Assembly (NCBI GenBank): GCA_016792765.1
Contig: JAEULD010000326.1
Span: forward strand, 1-44,864
Direction of reading: 5' to 3'
DNA: 44,864 bases
Origin: Candidatus Odyssella sp.
GTDB lineage: Bacteria > Pseudomonadota > Alphaproteobacteria > Bin65
Program-made: the position numbers and the translations under genes
In this document: positions 1 through 8,527 of the stretch, one piece after another
How the letters are laid out: every line of letters starts with the position of its first letter
Numbering within the stretch: position 1 is the first letter of the stretch
Notes under the pieces: generated by a model
Seen by the model: only the letters and a program-made list of their open reading frames with translations
What the model was told of the DNA's origin: nothing
Database searches by the model: none

Positions 1-125
1 GCGCGCAATTCGAGCGGCGAAGAAATCTGCATCGGCCGGCGCCGCCTAGCGTGCGGCGAAGTCCGTTTCGAGGAGGACGGCGGGTTCGCGTCGATCGCCG
101 AATCGGCCTGCGAACTGCCGATGCG

Positions 126-660
126 GGCGAGCCATGTGCCGAGCGAATCTGCAGTTCCGCGGACGTGTTCGCGCGCGAGAAGGGGCGTCACTTCCTGACA
201 GTCCGGCTGTGCGCCGCGCGCGCGGAAAAAATCGCCGAATCCGGCGACTCCATGACCTTCCGTATCATGGGAGAACCCGCCCCCTCGTGCGCGACCCGGG
301 CGGCGCGGTGCGCGCATTCGCCAGTTTCTGCAAGCGTCGCTCGTACGGACAGTAACTGCTGGTGATGTGGCGGTGACGCCGACGACGAGCTGGACGATCC
401 TCGAAAACCTGTTTCTTTCCCGCAGAATGCGACGCCGAGCCGGGTTTCGCCGAGCACGCAGGTTTATCGCGGCTGCTTGGCGCTGGTTCTTTCCGAGGAC
501 CGCGAGATGGTGTCGTCGCTGCAGAAGGCGATGGCGTCATCGCTTTTCGTGCCGGGCCGGATGAGCTTCCTGGAAAACGGGATTCACCGCGTTCTGAGCG
601 CCTATCTCGAACGGATGTTGGATCGACCGCCGCGGGAGAAGCTGCCGCGCGTCGACGCGG
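126..660 (+). pseudogene. Decayed Rieske ring-hydroxylating oxygenase alpha subunit
   Basis: Pieces that look like a Rieske non-heme oxygenase large subunit appear in order but in different frames. Frame 3 (about 129-281) gives an N-terminal stretch with VFAREKGRHFL and GDSMTFRIMGEP. It continues only in frame 2 (281-355) as LVRDPGGAVRAFASFC followed by KRRSYGQ and a stop; this is where the Rieske CxHR motif belongs, and the histidine is an arginine. Frame 1 (376-423) has TPTTSWTILENLFL, resembling the late catalytic domain. Frame 3 then resumes (about 420-640) with LSEDREMVSSLQKAMAS, VPGRMSFLENGIH and AYLERML, typical of the C-terminal helix region. Roughly 200 residues between the Rieske half-motif and the C-terminus are missing. 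An intact enzyme would be about 400 residues. I infer a dead gene, convergent with the acyl-CoA dehydrogenase that ends at 661. Family assignment is by recognised motifs only. Confidence 0.55.
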
Positions 661-1911
<1,251 letters not shown>

Positions 1912-1915
1912 CGGC

Positions 1916-2995
1916 TCAACCCCCTTCGCCGTCGCCAAGGGCGGCGACCAGCGCCCACGCGCGCTCGACCGTCATCGCGAAAGCGGCGCCGAATTTCGCG
2001 GCGCGCTCCGAACTGGCGTTGCCCTGGAGCGCACGCGCATAGACCCCCTGCTGGATCGCGGCGATGCGGAACAGGCTGAACGCGAGAAAGAACGTGAACG
2101 CCGCGCCCGGATCGCGCCCCGTGCGCCGCGCATAGGCGGCGACGTATTCCGCCTCCGATGGGATGCCGAGCGCGGCGATGTCAACGCCGTCGAAGCCGGG
2201 CGCCACCTCGTGCTTCGCGGGCCAATGATAGGCGAGGCAGTTGTAGGCGAGGTCCGCGAACGGATGGCCGAGCGTCGCCAGCTCCCAGTCGAGCACCGCG
2301 ACCACGCGCGGCTCGCTCGGATCAAAGATGAGATTGCCGATCCGGAAGTCGCCGTGTGCGATGGCGGTGATCTCGTCCGCGGGAATGCGCTGCTCGAGCC
2401 AGTGCCGCAGCTTCTCCATGGCCGGCACGTCGCCGGTCTTCGAATCCTCGTACTGCCGCGACCAGCGCGCGATCTGGCGGGCGACGTAGTTCTCGCTCCG
2501 GCCGAAATCGGCGAGCCCGGCCGCGCGCCAATCGAACCGATGCAGCTCGGCCAGCGTGGCGTTCATCGAATCGTAGATCGCGCGGCGTTCGGCCGCCGCC
2601 ATTCCGGGCAGCAGCGGATCCGCGAAGATGCGGCCCGGCACGTAGTCCATCAGATAGAACTCGGTGCCGATCACCGCGGCGTCGGCGCAGAAGAGCCGCG
2701 TGTGCGGCACCGGCACCGCGCTGCCGGCGAGCGCGCGCAGGATGCGATACTCGCGATCCACCGCGTGCGCCGACGGCAGCAGCTTTCCCGGCGGCTTCTT
2801 GCGCAGCACGTAGGCTTGATCGGCGGCGGCGACGTGGAAGGTCGGGTTCGACTGCCCGCCCTCGAACTGGCGCACCGCCAGGGGACCCGAGAGGCGAGGC
2901 AGGTGCTCGGCCATGTATCGCTCGAGCGCCGCGAGGTCGAAGCGATGCGCCGCGCGGATCTCGGTCGTGCCGGCGGGCGGCGTTGCCGCTTGCAT
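1916..2995 (-). CDS. APH-family phosphotransferase (ACAD10/11 kinase-domain-like)
   Basis: Predicted 359-aa aminoglycoside-phosphotransferase-fold kinase. Visible motifs are the N-lobe nucleotide loop FEGGQSNPTF, the lysine-bearing strand YVLRKKPPG, the catalytic loop HGDFRIGNL and the metal-binding DWE of VLDWELATLGHPFADLAYN. This is the subgroup found with acyl-CoA dehydrogenases rather than antibiotic kinases. The mammalian ACAD10/11 kinase domains phosphorylate 4-hydroxyacyl-CoAs before dehydrogenation, so the pair here may do the same (inference). The start at 2995 (MQAATPP) lies 7 nt after the upstream oxidoreductase stop; the longer reading frame would overlap that gene. The stop is 4 nt before the dehydrogenase start, so tight coupling is expected. 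Confidence 0.9.
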   Translation of the reverse strand: MQAATPPAGTTEIRAAHRFDLAALERYMAEHLPRLSGPLAVRQFEGGQSNPTFHVAAADQAYVLRKKPPGKLLPSAHAVDREYRILRALAGSAVPVPHTRLFCADAAVIGTEFYLMDYVPGRIFADPLLPGMAAAERRAIYDSMNATLAELHRFDWRAAGLADFGRSENYVARQIARWSRQYEDSKTGDVPAMEKLRHWLEQRIPADEITAIAHGDFRIGNLIFDPSEPRVVAVLDWELATLGHPFADLAYNCLAYHWPAKHEVAPGFDGVDIAALGIPSEAEYVAAYARRTGRDPGAAFTFFLAFSLFRIAAIQQGVYARALQGNASSERAAKFGAAFAMTVERAWALVAALGDGEGG

Positions 2996-3002
2996 CGGCG
3001 CT

Positions 3003-4607
3003 TCAGGCCGCCAGGCGCGGCAAGCCGCGGTGGAACGGCGGGAAGATCGCGTCCTCGGCATTGCCGCCGAACATGCGATCGACGCACATCACGGCCGAGA
3101 GCGAAGCGCCGTCGACGCCGCCGCCCCACAGCCTCTCGCCGTACTGGTCGCCGGCGAAATATAGGCCATCCACCCATCGCGACTTGACGTCGGGCCGCGG
3201 CTCGCCGACCGGGCGCCACAGGCCGTAAGCCTCCGGCGAGGGGCACCACATGATGAATTCCACGTCGCGATCCCAGGTCGGAAAGGCCTTGCGCGCCCAG
3301 GCCTCGCACAGCTCGACGACGCGATTCACGCGCGAGGGGGTGCGCATCTCCTCGTCGGTGAGCGCGGTCGAGAACAGGAAGTCGTGCTTGCCCGGCGGCG
3401 CGCGCCGCGCGTTGTGGTCGCCCCAGGCGGTGAAATCGCACATGACCATGTCGACGGCGCCGATGTAGCCCTCGTCGCGGATGACGCCCGGCATGTAGAT
3501 GAAACTGGCGTCTTCCATGCCCGCCTCGGCCCACAGGCTCCGCCGCGTTCCGGCCCAGCCCGTGAGGAGCCCGGCGCCCCAGAATCGCTTCTGCAGCAGG
3601 TCGACCCACTCCGGCGGAAAGGCCTCCTTGGGCAAGACCGAAAAGATGTACTTCGGCGGAATCGTGCAGATCACCGCATCGGCCGCGATTCTCCGCGTCT
3701 GGCCGTAATCGTTGTCATCGGCATCGATGTCGACGCCGATCGCGCGGCCACTCTCGACGACGACGCGGCGCACGCGCGTGGCGCGCCGCACCTGGCCGCC
3801 ATGCGCGAGCACGACTTTCTCGAACTGCTGTGGAATGGCGATGCAGCCCGGCATCGCCGCTGTCGCGACCGAGCCGGTGACGAGATTCATGCGGATGTCC
3901 TTGGCGATCGCCATGTAGCCGAGGAAGTCGCCGGCCGGCGTCATCGCCGGCTCGGCCTGGGCCGTCTGCGAGGCCGCCAGCACCTTGATGTAGTCGTAGG
4001 CCTCGGGGTGCATGTGCCGCTGTTCGAGCCAGCTCTGGAGCGTCGTGCGCATCAGCCGCGCCATGTCCGCGAAGCTGACCTTGCTCATGTCGCGCAGCTG
4101 CTCCATCGTCGCCGCGTAGCCCTCCGGCGTCATCCACTGATAGGGCTTGCCCTTGCCCACCTGATACATCGTCCCCGGCGAGTCCTCGCCCCGCCATTCG
4201 ACGAAGCCGAAGCCCCGGTTGAGCGGCAGGTCGTGGTTCACGCCGAGATGGCGCATCAGGCACGCGACGCGGCTCTGATTGCCCCAGAACAGCCCGTGGC
4301 CGCCGGCTTCGAAGGTGCGGCCGTCGAGCAGGCCGCGCGCGAAGATCGTCTCGATGTCCGGCGTGCACTTGCCGAGATAGGTGTGGGCGTAGGGCAGGGC
4401 CTTGCGAAAGCCCGCCGCGTCCAGCTCGATCCCGTCGACCTGGACCTTGTCGCCTTTGCCGACGAACGACAGCGTGCGGCCGCCGATGAACGGCGCGCGC
4501 TCCAGCACGAGCACGCGCTGTCCGTGATCCTTGGCGAGCAGCGCCGCCGCGCCCAGGCCGGCGACGCCGGCTCCGATGACGATCGTGTCGAAGCGTTCAA
4601 CGGTCAT
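3003..4607 (-). CDS. FAD-dependent oxidoreductase, phytoene-desaturase-like
   Basis: Predicted 534-aa NAD(P)/FAD-dependent oxidoreductase. The N-terminal Rossmann motif GAGVAGLGAAALL (residues 12-24) and the ER pair of VLVLERAPFIGGRTLSF bind FAD. The C-terminal FAD motif is GLYFAGDQYGERLWGGGVDGA. The length and the GGR after the first motif fit the amine-oxidase/phytoene-desaturase superfamily. The start at 4607 is an ATG with an upstream purine-rich GGAGAG. It opens the leftward operon with the APH-like kinase and acyl-CoA dehydrogenase, which suggests it acts on an alicyclic or isoprenoid-type precursor of the acyl-CoA (inference). The substrate cannot be read from the sequence; I see no signal peptide or membrane helix. 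Confidence 0.87.
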   Translation of the reverse strand: MTVERFDTIVIGAGVAGLGAAALLAKDHGQRVLVLERAPFIGGRTLSFVGKGDKVQVDGIELDAAGFRKALPYAHTYLGKCTPDIETIFARGLLDGRTFEAGGHGLFWGNQSRVACLMRHLGVNHDLPLNRGFGFVEWRGEDSPGTMYQVGKGKPYQWMTPEGYAATMEQLRDMSKVSFADMARLMRTTLQSWLEQRHMHPEAYDYIKVLAASQTAQAEPAMTPAGDFLGYMAIAKDIRMNLVTGSVATAAMPGCIAIPQQFEKVVLAHGGQVRRATRVRRVVVESGRAIGVDIDADDNDYGQTRRIAADAVICTIPPKYIFSVLPKEAFPPEWVDLLQKRFWGAGLLTGWAGTRRSLWAEAGMEDASFIYMPGVIRDEGYIGAVDMVMCDFTAWGDHNARRAPPGKHDFLFSTALTDEEMRTPSRVNRVVELCEAWARKAFPTWDRDVEFIMWCPSPEAYGLWRPVGEPRPDVKSRWVDGLYFAGDQYGERLWGGGVDGASLSAVMCVDRMFGGNAEDAIFPPFHRGLPRLAA

Positions 4608-4846
4608 GGGTTCTCTCCACGGGACATGGTTCCGAGGCGTCGCCAGTGCCGCGCATGCTACTCCAGTTACTTCTCTTACGAAACTGACTACGACATGCGG
4701 CTATACACCGCATCGTGAGCAATTACGATATTGTCGGCCCACGACGGTTCTGCGAAGGCTAGGCTGGACAATAGTCACTTGCACTATGAGACTGACATGG
4801 ATAGTCTGGCCCGATACGACGCTCTGCGGTAGCGCGGGGGTTCGGC
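4608..4846. promoter_or_regulatory. Divergent promoter region with two small dyads
   Basis: This 239-bp gap separates two outward-facing operons and is visibly less GC-rich than its surroundings. It contains two inverted repeats, each with a 7-nt spacer: ATGCGG and CCGCAT at 4695-4713, and ATAGT and ACTAT at 4771-4787. Both are plausible operator half-sites. A weak sigma70-like pair on the plus strand is TTGCAC at 4780 and TAGTCT 17 nt later, overlapping the second dyad. No regulator gene lies beside it, so a regulator encoded elsewhere would have to bind here. Promoter position is tentative. Confidence 0.45.
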
Positions 4847-5620
4847 ATGCGGGAGCTGTTCGATCTATCCGGCAAGGTGGCTGTGATCACCGGATCGAGC
4901 CGCGGCATCGGGCGCTCGATCGCCGAGTGCATGGCGCGCGCCGGGGCCAGGATCGTCGTTTCCAGCCGCAAGGCGGAGGCCTGCGCGCCGGTGGCGGAGG
5001 GCATCTGCGCGGCCGGCGGCGAGGCCATGGTCGTCGCCTGCAACATCTCTCACAAGGATCAGCTGGAGGCGCTCGTCGGCCGCACGGTCGAGCGGTGGGG
5101 CAGGCTCGACATCCTCGTCTGCAACGCGGCGGTCAATCCTTACTTCGGGCCCATGTCGACGATGCCGGAAGACGCCTACGACAAGATCATGGCGAGCAAC
5201 GTCAAGTCGAACTTCTGGCTGTGCAACATGGCGGCGCCGCACATGGCGGCCCAGGGCGGCGGCGCGATCATCATCGTCTCGTCGATCGGCGGGAACCAGG
5301 GCAGCGCCACGGTCGGCGTCTACGGCATGTCCAAGGCGGCCGACTACGCGCTGACGCGCAATCTCGCCGTCGAATGGGGCCCCAAGAACATCCGCGCGAA
5401 CTGCATCGCGCCCGGCCTGATCAAGACCGACTTCTCCCGCGCCTTCTGGGAGAACCCGAAGCTGTCCGATCGGGTCAACGCCCGGACGCCGCTGCGGCGG
5501 ATCGGCCTGCCCGAGGATGTCGGCGGGGTCGCGGTTTTCCTGGCCGGGCGCGCCGGCGCCTACCTCACCGGCCAGGTCGTCGTGGTCGACGGCGGGCTCA
5601 CCATCGTCGAACCGGGCTGA
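4847..5620 (+). CDS. SDR-family oxidoreductase
   Basis: Predicted 257-aa classical short-chain dehydrogenase/reductase, cytosolic and NAD(P)(H)-dependent, interconverting a hydroxyl and a carbonyl group. Motifs are TGSSRGIG at residues 15-22 (cofactor loop), CNAAV at 92-96, Asn119, the catalytic Ser near 145-146 and YGMSK with Tyr159 and Lys163. PGLIKTDF follows as expected. R19 and the SSRK stretch after strand 2 lean towards NADP(H). The length is normal for the FabG-like group. First gene of the rightward operon; the crotonase starts 6 nt after its stop. In that setting a 3-hydroxyacyl-CoA or alcohol dehydrogenase role in acyl-CoA breakdown is likely, but the substrate is inferred. Confidence 0.94.
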   Translation: MRELFDLSGKVAVITGSSRGIGRSIAECMARAGARIVVSSRKAEACAPVAEGICAAGGEAMVVACNISHKDQLEALVGRTVERWGRLDILVCNAAVNPYFGPMSTMPEDAYDKIMASNVKSNFWLCNMAAPHMAAQGGGAIIIVSSIGGNQGSATVGVYGMSKAADYALTRNLAVEWGPKNIRANCIAPGLIKTDFSRAFWENPKLSDRVNARTPLRRIGLPEDVGGVAVFLAGRAGAYLTGQVVVVDGGLTIVEPG

Positions 5621-5626
5621 TCGGTC

Positions 5627-6421
5627 ATGGACTTCGCGCGCTACTCCACGCTCGCCTTCGCCCGCCGCGGCCGTGTCCTCACCGTCACGATCAACCGGCC
5701 CGCGCAGATGAACGCGGTCGACCAAGCCATGCACGAGGACTTCGCCCGCGTCTTCGGCGAGCTCAACGAAGATCCCGACAGCGACGTCGTCGTGCTGACC
5801 GGCGCCGGCCGCGCCTTCTGCGCCGGCGGCGACGCCGCCTGGATGCAGTCGATGATCGACGATCCGGCGCGCTTCCGCGCGATCGCGCCCGATGCGAAGC
5901 GCATCGTCTTCGGCCTCCTCGAGCTCGAAAAGCCGATCGTCTGCCGCCTCAACGGGGCGGCGGCGGGGCTCGGGGCCACGATCGCGCTGATGTGCGACGT
6001 GATCATCGCCGCCGAGTCGGCCCGGATCGGCGATCCGCACGTGCGCATGGGCTTCGTCGCCGGCGACGGCGGCGCGGTGATCTGGCCGCAGCTCGTCGGT
6101 TTCGCACGCGCCAAGGAATTCCTCATGACCGGCCGCATGATCGAGGCCCGCGAGGCGGAGCGCATCGGCCTCGTCAACCATGTCGTGCCCGACGGCGCAT
6201 TGGACGCGCGCGTCGACGCGCTCGCCGACGAGCTCGCCGCCGGGCCGAAATGGGCGATCCGCTGGACCAAGACGGTCGTCAACATCCCGCTGCGCGAGCT
6301 GGCGCACCGGCTCATGGACGCCTCGGTCGCCTACGAGATGATGAGCAACCTCACGGCCGATCATCGCGAGGCCGTGGCGGCGTTTCGCGAACGGCGAAAG
6401 CCGACCTTCGGCGGCGGCTAG
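5627..6421 (+). CDS. Crotonase-family protein (enoyl-CoA hydratase/isomerase fold)
   Basis: Predicted 264-aa crotonase-superfamily enzyme acting on an acyl-CoA thioester. The fold is clear from INRPAQMNAVD, the first oxyanion-hole region VLTGAGRAFCAGGDA (about 57-70) and the second, GAAAGLGATIALMCD (110-124). The two glutamates used by enoyl-CoA hydratase are absent: the GGGCEL position has Thr118, and the PE position has His138 in IGDPHVRMGF. A simple hydratase reaction is therefore doubtful; isomerase, hydrolase or another crotonase reaction is possible. It sits between SDR and acyl-CoA dehydrogenase genes with gaps of 6 nt and 2 nt, so it is part of one transcript. Confidence 0.92.
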   Translation: MDFARYSTLAFARRGRVLTVTINRPAQMNAVDQAMHEDFARVFGELNEDPDSDVVVLTGAGRAFCAGGDAAWMQSMIDDPARFRAIAPDAKRIVFGLLELEKPIVCRLNGAAAGLGATIALMCDVIIAAESARIGDPHVRMGFVAGDGGAVIWPQLVGFARAKEFLMTGRMIEAREAERIGLVNHVVPDGALDARVDALADELAAGPKWAIRWTKTVVNIPLRELAHRLMDASVAYEMMSNLTADHREAVAAFRERRKPTFGGG

Positions 6422-6423
6422 CC

Positions 6424-7587
6424 ATGTACTTCGCCGACGAGCCCGAGCACATCGCGCAGCTGCGCGACTCGATCCGCAAATTCCTGGCGGCGGAGATGCC
6501 GCGCGAGAAGGCCCGGCGTCTCGACCGCGAGCAGCGCTTCGACCCGGAAAGCTTCGCGAAGCTCGCCGGTCTCGGCGTCTGCGGCCTCACCGTTCCCGAG
6601 GAATACGGCAGCGCCGGGCGCGACATCGTCGCGGCCATTGCCGTGATCGAGGAGCTGTCGAGGCGCGGCACCGCGTTGTCCGGGCCCTATATCCACTGCG
6701 CCTTCTACGGCGGCGTCAACATCGCCGAGAACGGATCGCCTGAACAGAAGCGCGAATTGCTGCCGCGCATCGTGCGCGGCGAGGTCGCGTTCGCCTACGG
6801 CCTCTCGGAGCCCGACGTGGGCGGCGACCTCGCCAGCGTCACCACGCGCGCGCGCCGCGAGGGCGACCGCGTGATCGTCAGCGGCACGAAGCGCTGGTGC
6901 ACCGGCGCGCGCTTCGCCGACTACATCTACTGCCTGGTGCGCTCCGATCCCGGCGCGGCGCGCTACCGCAATCTCTCCCTGCTGCTCGTTCCGGCCAAGG
7001 CGCCGGGCATCACCATCCGCGACATCGACCACCTCGGCCTGCGCTATGCCGAAACCACGGACGTGATCTTCGACGAAGTCGCGATTCCGGCCGCCAATAT
7101 CGTCGGCGGCGAAGCCGGCTGGAACGCCGGCTGGGCCATGTTGGCGGGGCCGTCGCTCGACGTGGAGAAGCTGGAGATCACGGCGGTGACGCTCGGCATC
7201 GCCGCGGCGGCGGTCGAGGACGCGTGGCAATACGCGCAGGAGCGGCGGCAGTTCGGCAAGCCCATCAGCGCGCACCAGGCCGTTCGCCACGCGCTGGTCG
7301 ACGCGCGCACCAAGCTGCAGGCGTGCCGGCACATGCTCTATCACGCGGCCTGGCTCGCCGACGGCAAGCGGCCGTGCAGCGTCGAGAGCTCGATGGCCAA
7401 GCTGTTCGTGGCGGAGACGGCGGTCGAGATCGCGCTCATCTGCCAGCGCATCATGGGCGCGTATGGCTGCACCGGCGAGTACGACATGGAGCGCTATGTC
7501 CGGGATCTGATCCACATGCCGATCGTCGGGGGATCGTCCAACATGCAGCGCAACAACATCGCCAGCCGCCTTCGGCTGCCCGAGTAG
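6424..7587 (+). CDS. Acyl-CoA dehydrogenase
   Basis: Predicted 387-aa FAD-dependent acyl-CoA dehydrogenase. It shows an N-terminal helical domain with LTVPEEYGSAGRD, the FAD region with AYGLSEPDVGGDLAS and SGTKRWCTGA, and the C-terminal domain with RRQFGKPISAHQAVRHALVD and MGAYGCTGEYDMERYVRD. The C-terminal GTxEIQR-type motif reads GGSSNMQRNNIA, so the glutamate used by short- and medium-chain enzymes is Asn here; the base may lie elsewhere, as in isovaleryl-CoA dehydrogenase. The start at 6424 is 2 nt after the crotonase stop; a longer open frame upstream merely shadows other genes. It shares an operon with the SDR and crotonase. Confidence 0.94.
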   Translation: MYFADEPEHIAQLRDSIRKFLAAEMPREKARRLDREQRFDPESFAKLAGLGVCGLTVPEEYGSAGRDIVAAIAVIEELSRRGTALSGPYIHCAFYGGVNIAENGSPEQKRELLPRIVRGEVAFAYGLSEPDVGGDLASVTTRARREGDRVIVSGTKRWCTGARFADYIYCLVRSDPGAARYRNLSLLLVPAKAPGITIRDIDHLGLRYAETTDVIFDEVAIPAANIVGGEAGWNAGWAMLAGPSLDVEKLEITAVTLGIAAAAVEDAWQYAQERRQFGKPISAHQAVRHALVDARTKLQACRHMLYHAAWLADGKRPCSVESSMAKLFVAETAVEIALICQRIMGAYGCTGEYDMERYVRDLIHMPIVGGSSNMQRNNIASRLRLPE

Positions 7588-7640
7588 GGCCGGGCGAAAA
7601 GCGGCGGGCCGCCGGACGCGCGGCAGGAGTGAGGCACGCA

Positions 7641-8411
7641 GTGCAGATGCTCCTCGAACTCACGAACGTCGAAACTTGGTATGGACCGATACCGGCGCTG
7701 CGCGGCGTCAGCCTCAGCGTGTCGGCAGGCGAGATCGTCACGGTGCTCGGCGCGAACGGCGCGGGAAAGTCGACCCTGCTCCGCACCATCGCGGGGCTGG
7801 TCGATCCGCGCGTCGGCGAGATCCGGTTCGAAGGGCGAGCGATCCACGGCCTCGAGCCCGACGCGGTGGTTCGCGCGGGCATCAGCCTGGTACCGGAGGG
7901 CAGGCAGGTATTCCCGCTGCTTTCGGTCGCGCAGAATCTCGAAATGGGCGCGTTCTCGCGGCGCGACAAGGACGGCATCGCGGAAGACCGCGCCCGGGTT
8001 TTCGCGATGTTTCCGCGCCTCGAAGAACGCCAGCGCCAGGCTTCGGGGCTCCTGTCCGGCGGCGAGCAGCAGATGCTGGCGCTCGGCCGCGCCCTGATGA
8101 CCCGGCCCAAGCTGCTCATGCTGGACGAGCCTTCGCTCGGCCTCTCGCCGCGCCTGGTCGCCGAGATTTTCGCCGCGATCCGCCAGATCAACGAGACGAT
8201 CGGAATGACCATCCTCGTCGTCGAGCAGAACGCGCGCGTTGCGCTCGCGAACGCGCATCACGGCCACATACTGGAGCTCGGCCGCGTCGTCCTCTCGGGC
8301 TCGACGGCCGCGCTGTCCGACAACCCCGACGTGCGCGAGGCCTATCTCGGGATTCGCGAAGGCGGGATCCGCGGCCAGAGGCGCTGGCGCCGCCGCAAGA
8401 CCTGGCGCTGA
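7641..8411 (+). CDS. Branched-chain-amino-acid-type ABC transporter ATPase (LivF-like)
   Basis: Predicted 256-aa ATPase of a HAAT-family (Liv-type) importer. Walker A is GANGAGKST, the signature LSGGEQQMLALGRAL, and Walker B is LLMLDEPSLGLSP, followed by the usual ILVVEQNA. GTG at 7641 is chosen because GAGG lies 6 nt upstream with AGGAG just before it; ATG at 7647 is an equally possible start giving 254 aa. The C-terminus ends in an unusually basic tail, RGQRRWRRRKTWR. It is the last gene of the SDR-crotonase-dehydrogenase operon, 53 nt after the dehydrogenase. No permease or binding protein accompanies it; the only Liv-type permeases in the window belong to the opposite-strand amide operon, which has its own two ATPases. 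Confidence 0.92.
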   Translation: MQMLLELTNVETWYGPIPALRGVSLSVSAGEIVTVLGANGAGKSTLLRTIAGLVDPRVGEIRFEGRAIHGLEPDAVVRAGISLVPEGRQVFPLLSVAQNLEMGAFSRRDKDGIAEDRARVFAMFPRLEERQRQASGLLSGGEQQMLALGRALMTRPKLLMLDEPSLGLSPRLVAEIFAAIRQINETIGMTILVVEQNARVALANAHHGHILELGRVVLSGSTAALSDNPDVREAYLGIREGGIRGQRRWRRRKTWR

Positions 8412-8430
8412 GCGGCCGCGGCGAACGGGC

Positions 8431-8508
8431 GGCGCCGTCGCGGCGCCCGCGCCGCGATCGGGCGGGATGGCGGCGAGGCCCGCCGGGCACGGGCGGCGCT
8501 GCCGCCCG
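8431..8508. terminator. Two GC hairpins between convergent genes
   Basis: The 116-nt gap between the convergent LivF-like gene and the amidase holds two perfect stem-loops: GGCGCCG, loop TCG, CGGCGCC at 8431-8447, and CGGGCGGC, loop GCT, GCCGCCCG at 8490-8508. Neither has a U-run on either strand. They are well placed to act as a bidirectional terminator or as 3-prime mRNA-stabilising structures. Confidence 0.5.
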
Positions 8509-8527
8509 CGCCGGCGAACGCCGCCGT

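Noticed and set aside
1..198. Frame-1 open stretch from the window edge to a TGA at 196
   Set aside because: No recognisable domain, and its second half overlaps the Rieske-like segment in another frame. It may be the tail of an upstream gene, but nothing supports that.
4531..7587. Apparent 1018-aa plus-strand protein
   Set aside because: Only the last 387 residues look like a protein (acyl-CoA dehydrogenase); the rest overlaps the SDR and crotonase in a non-coding frame, typical of high-GC DNA.
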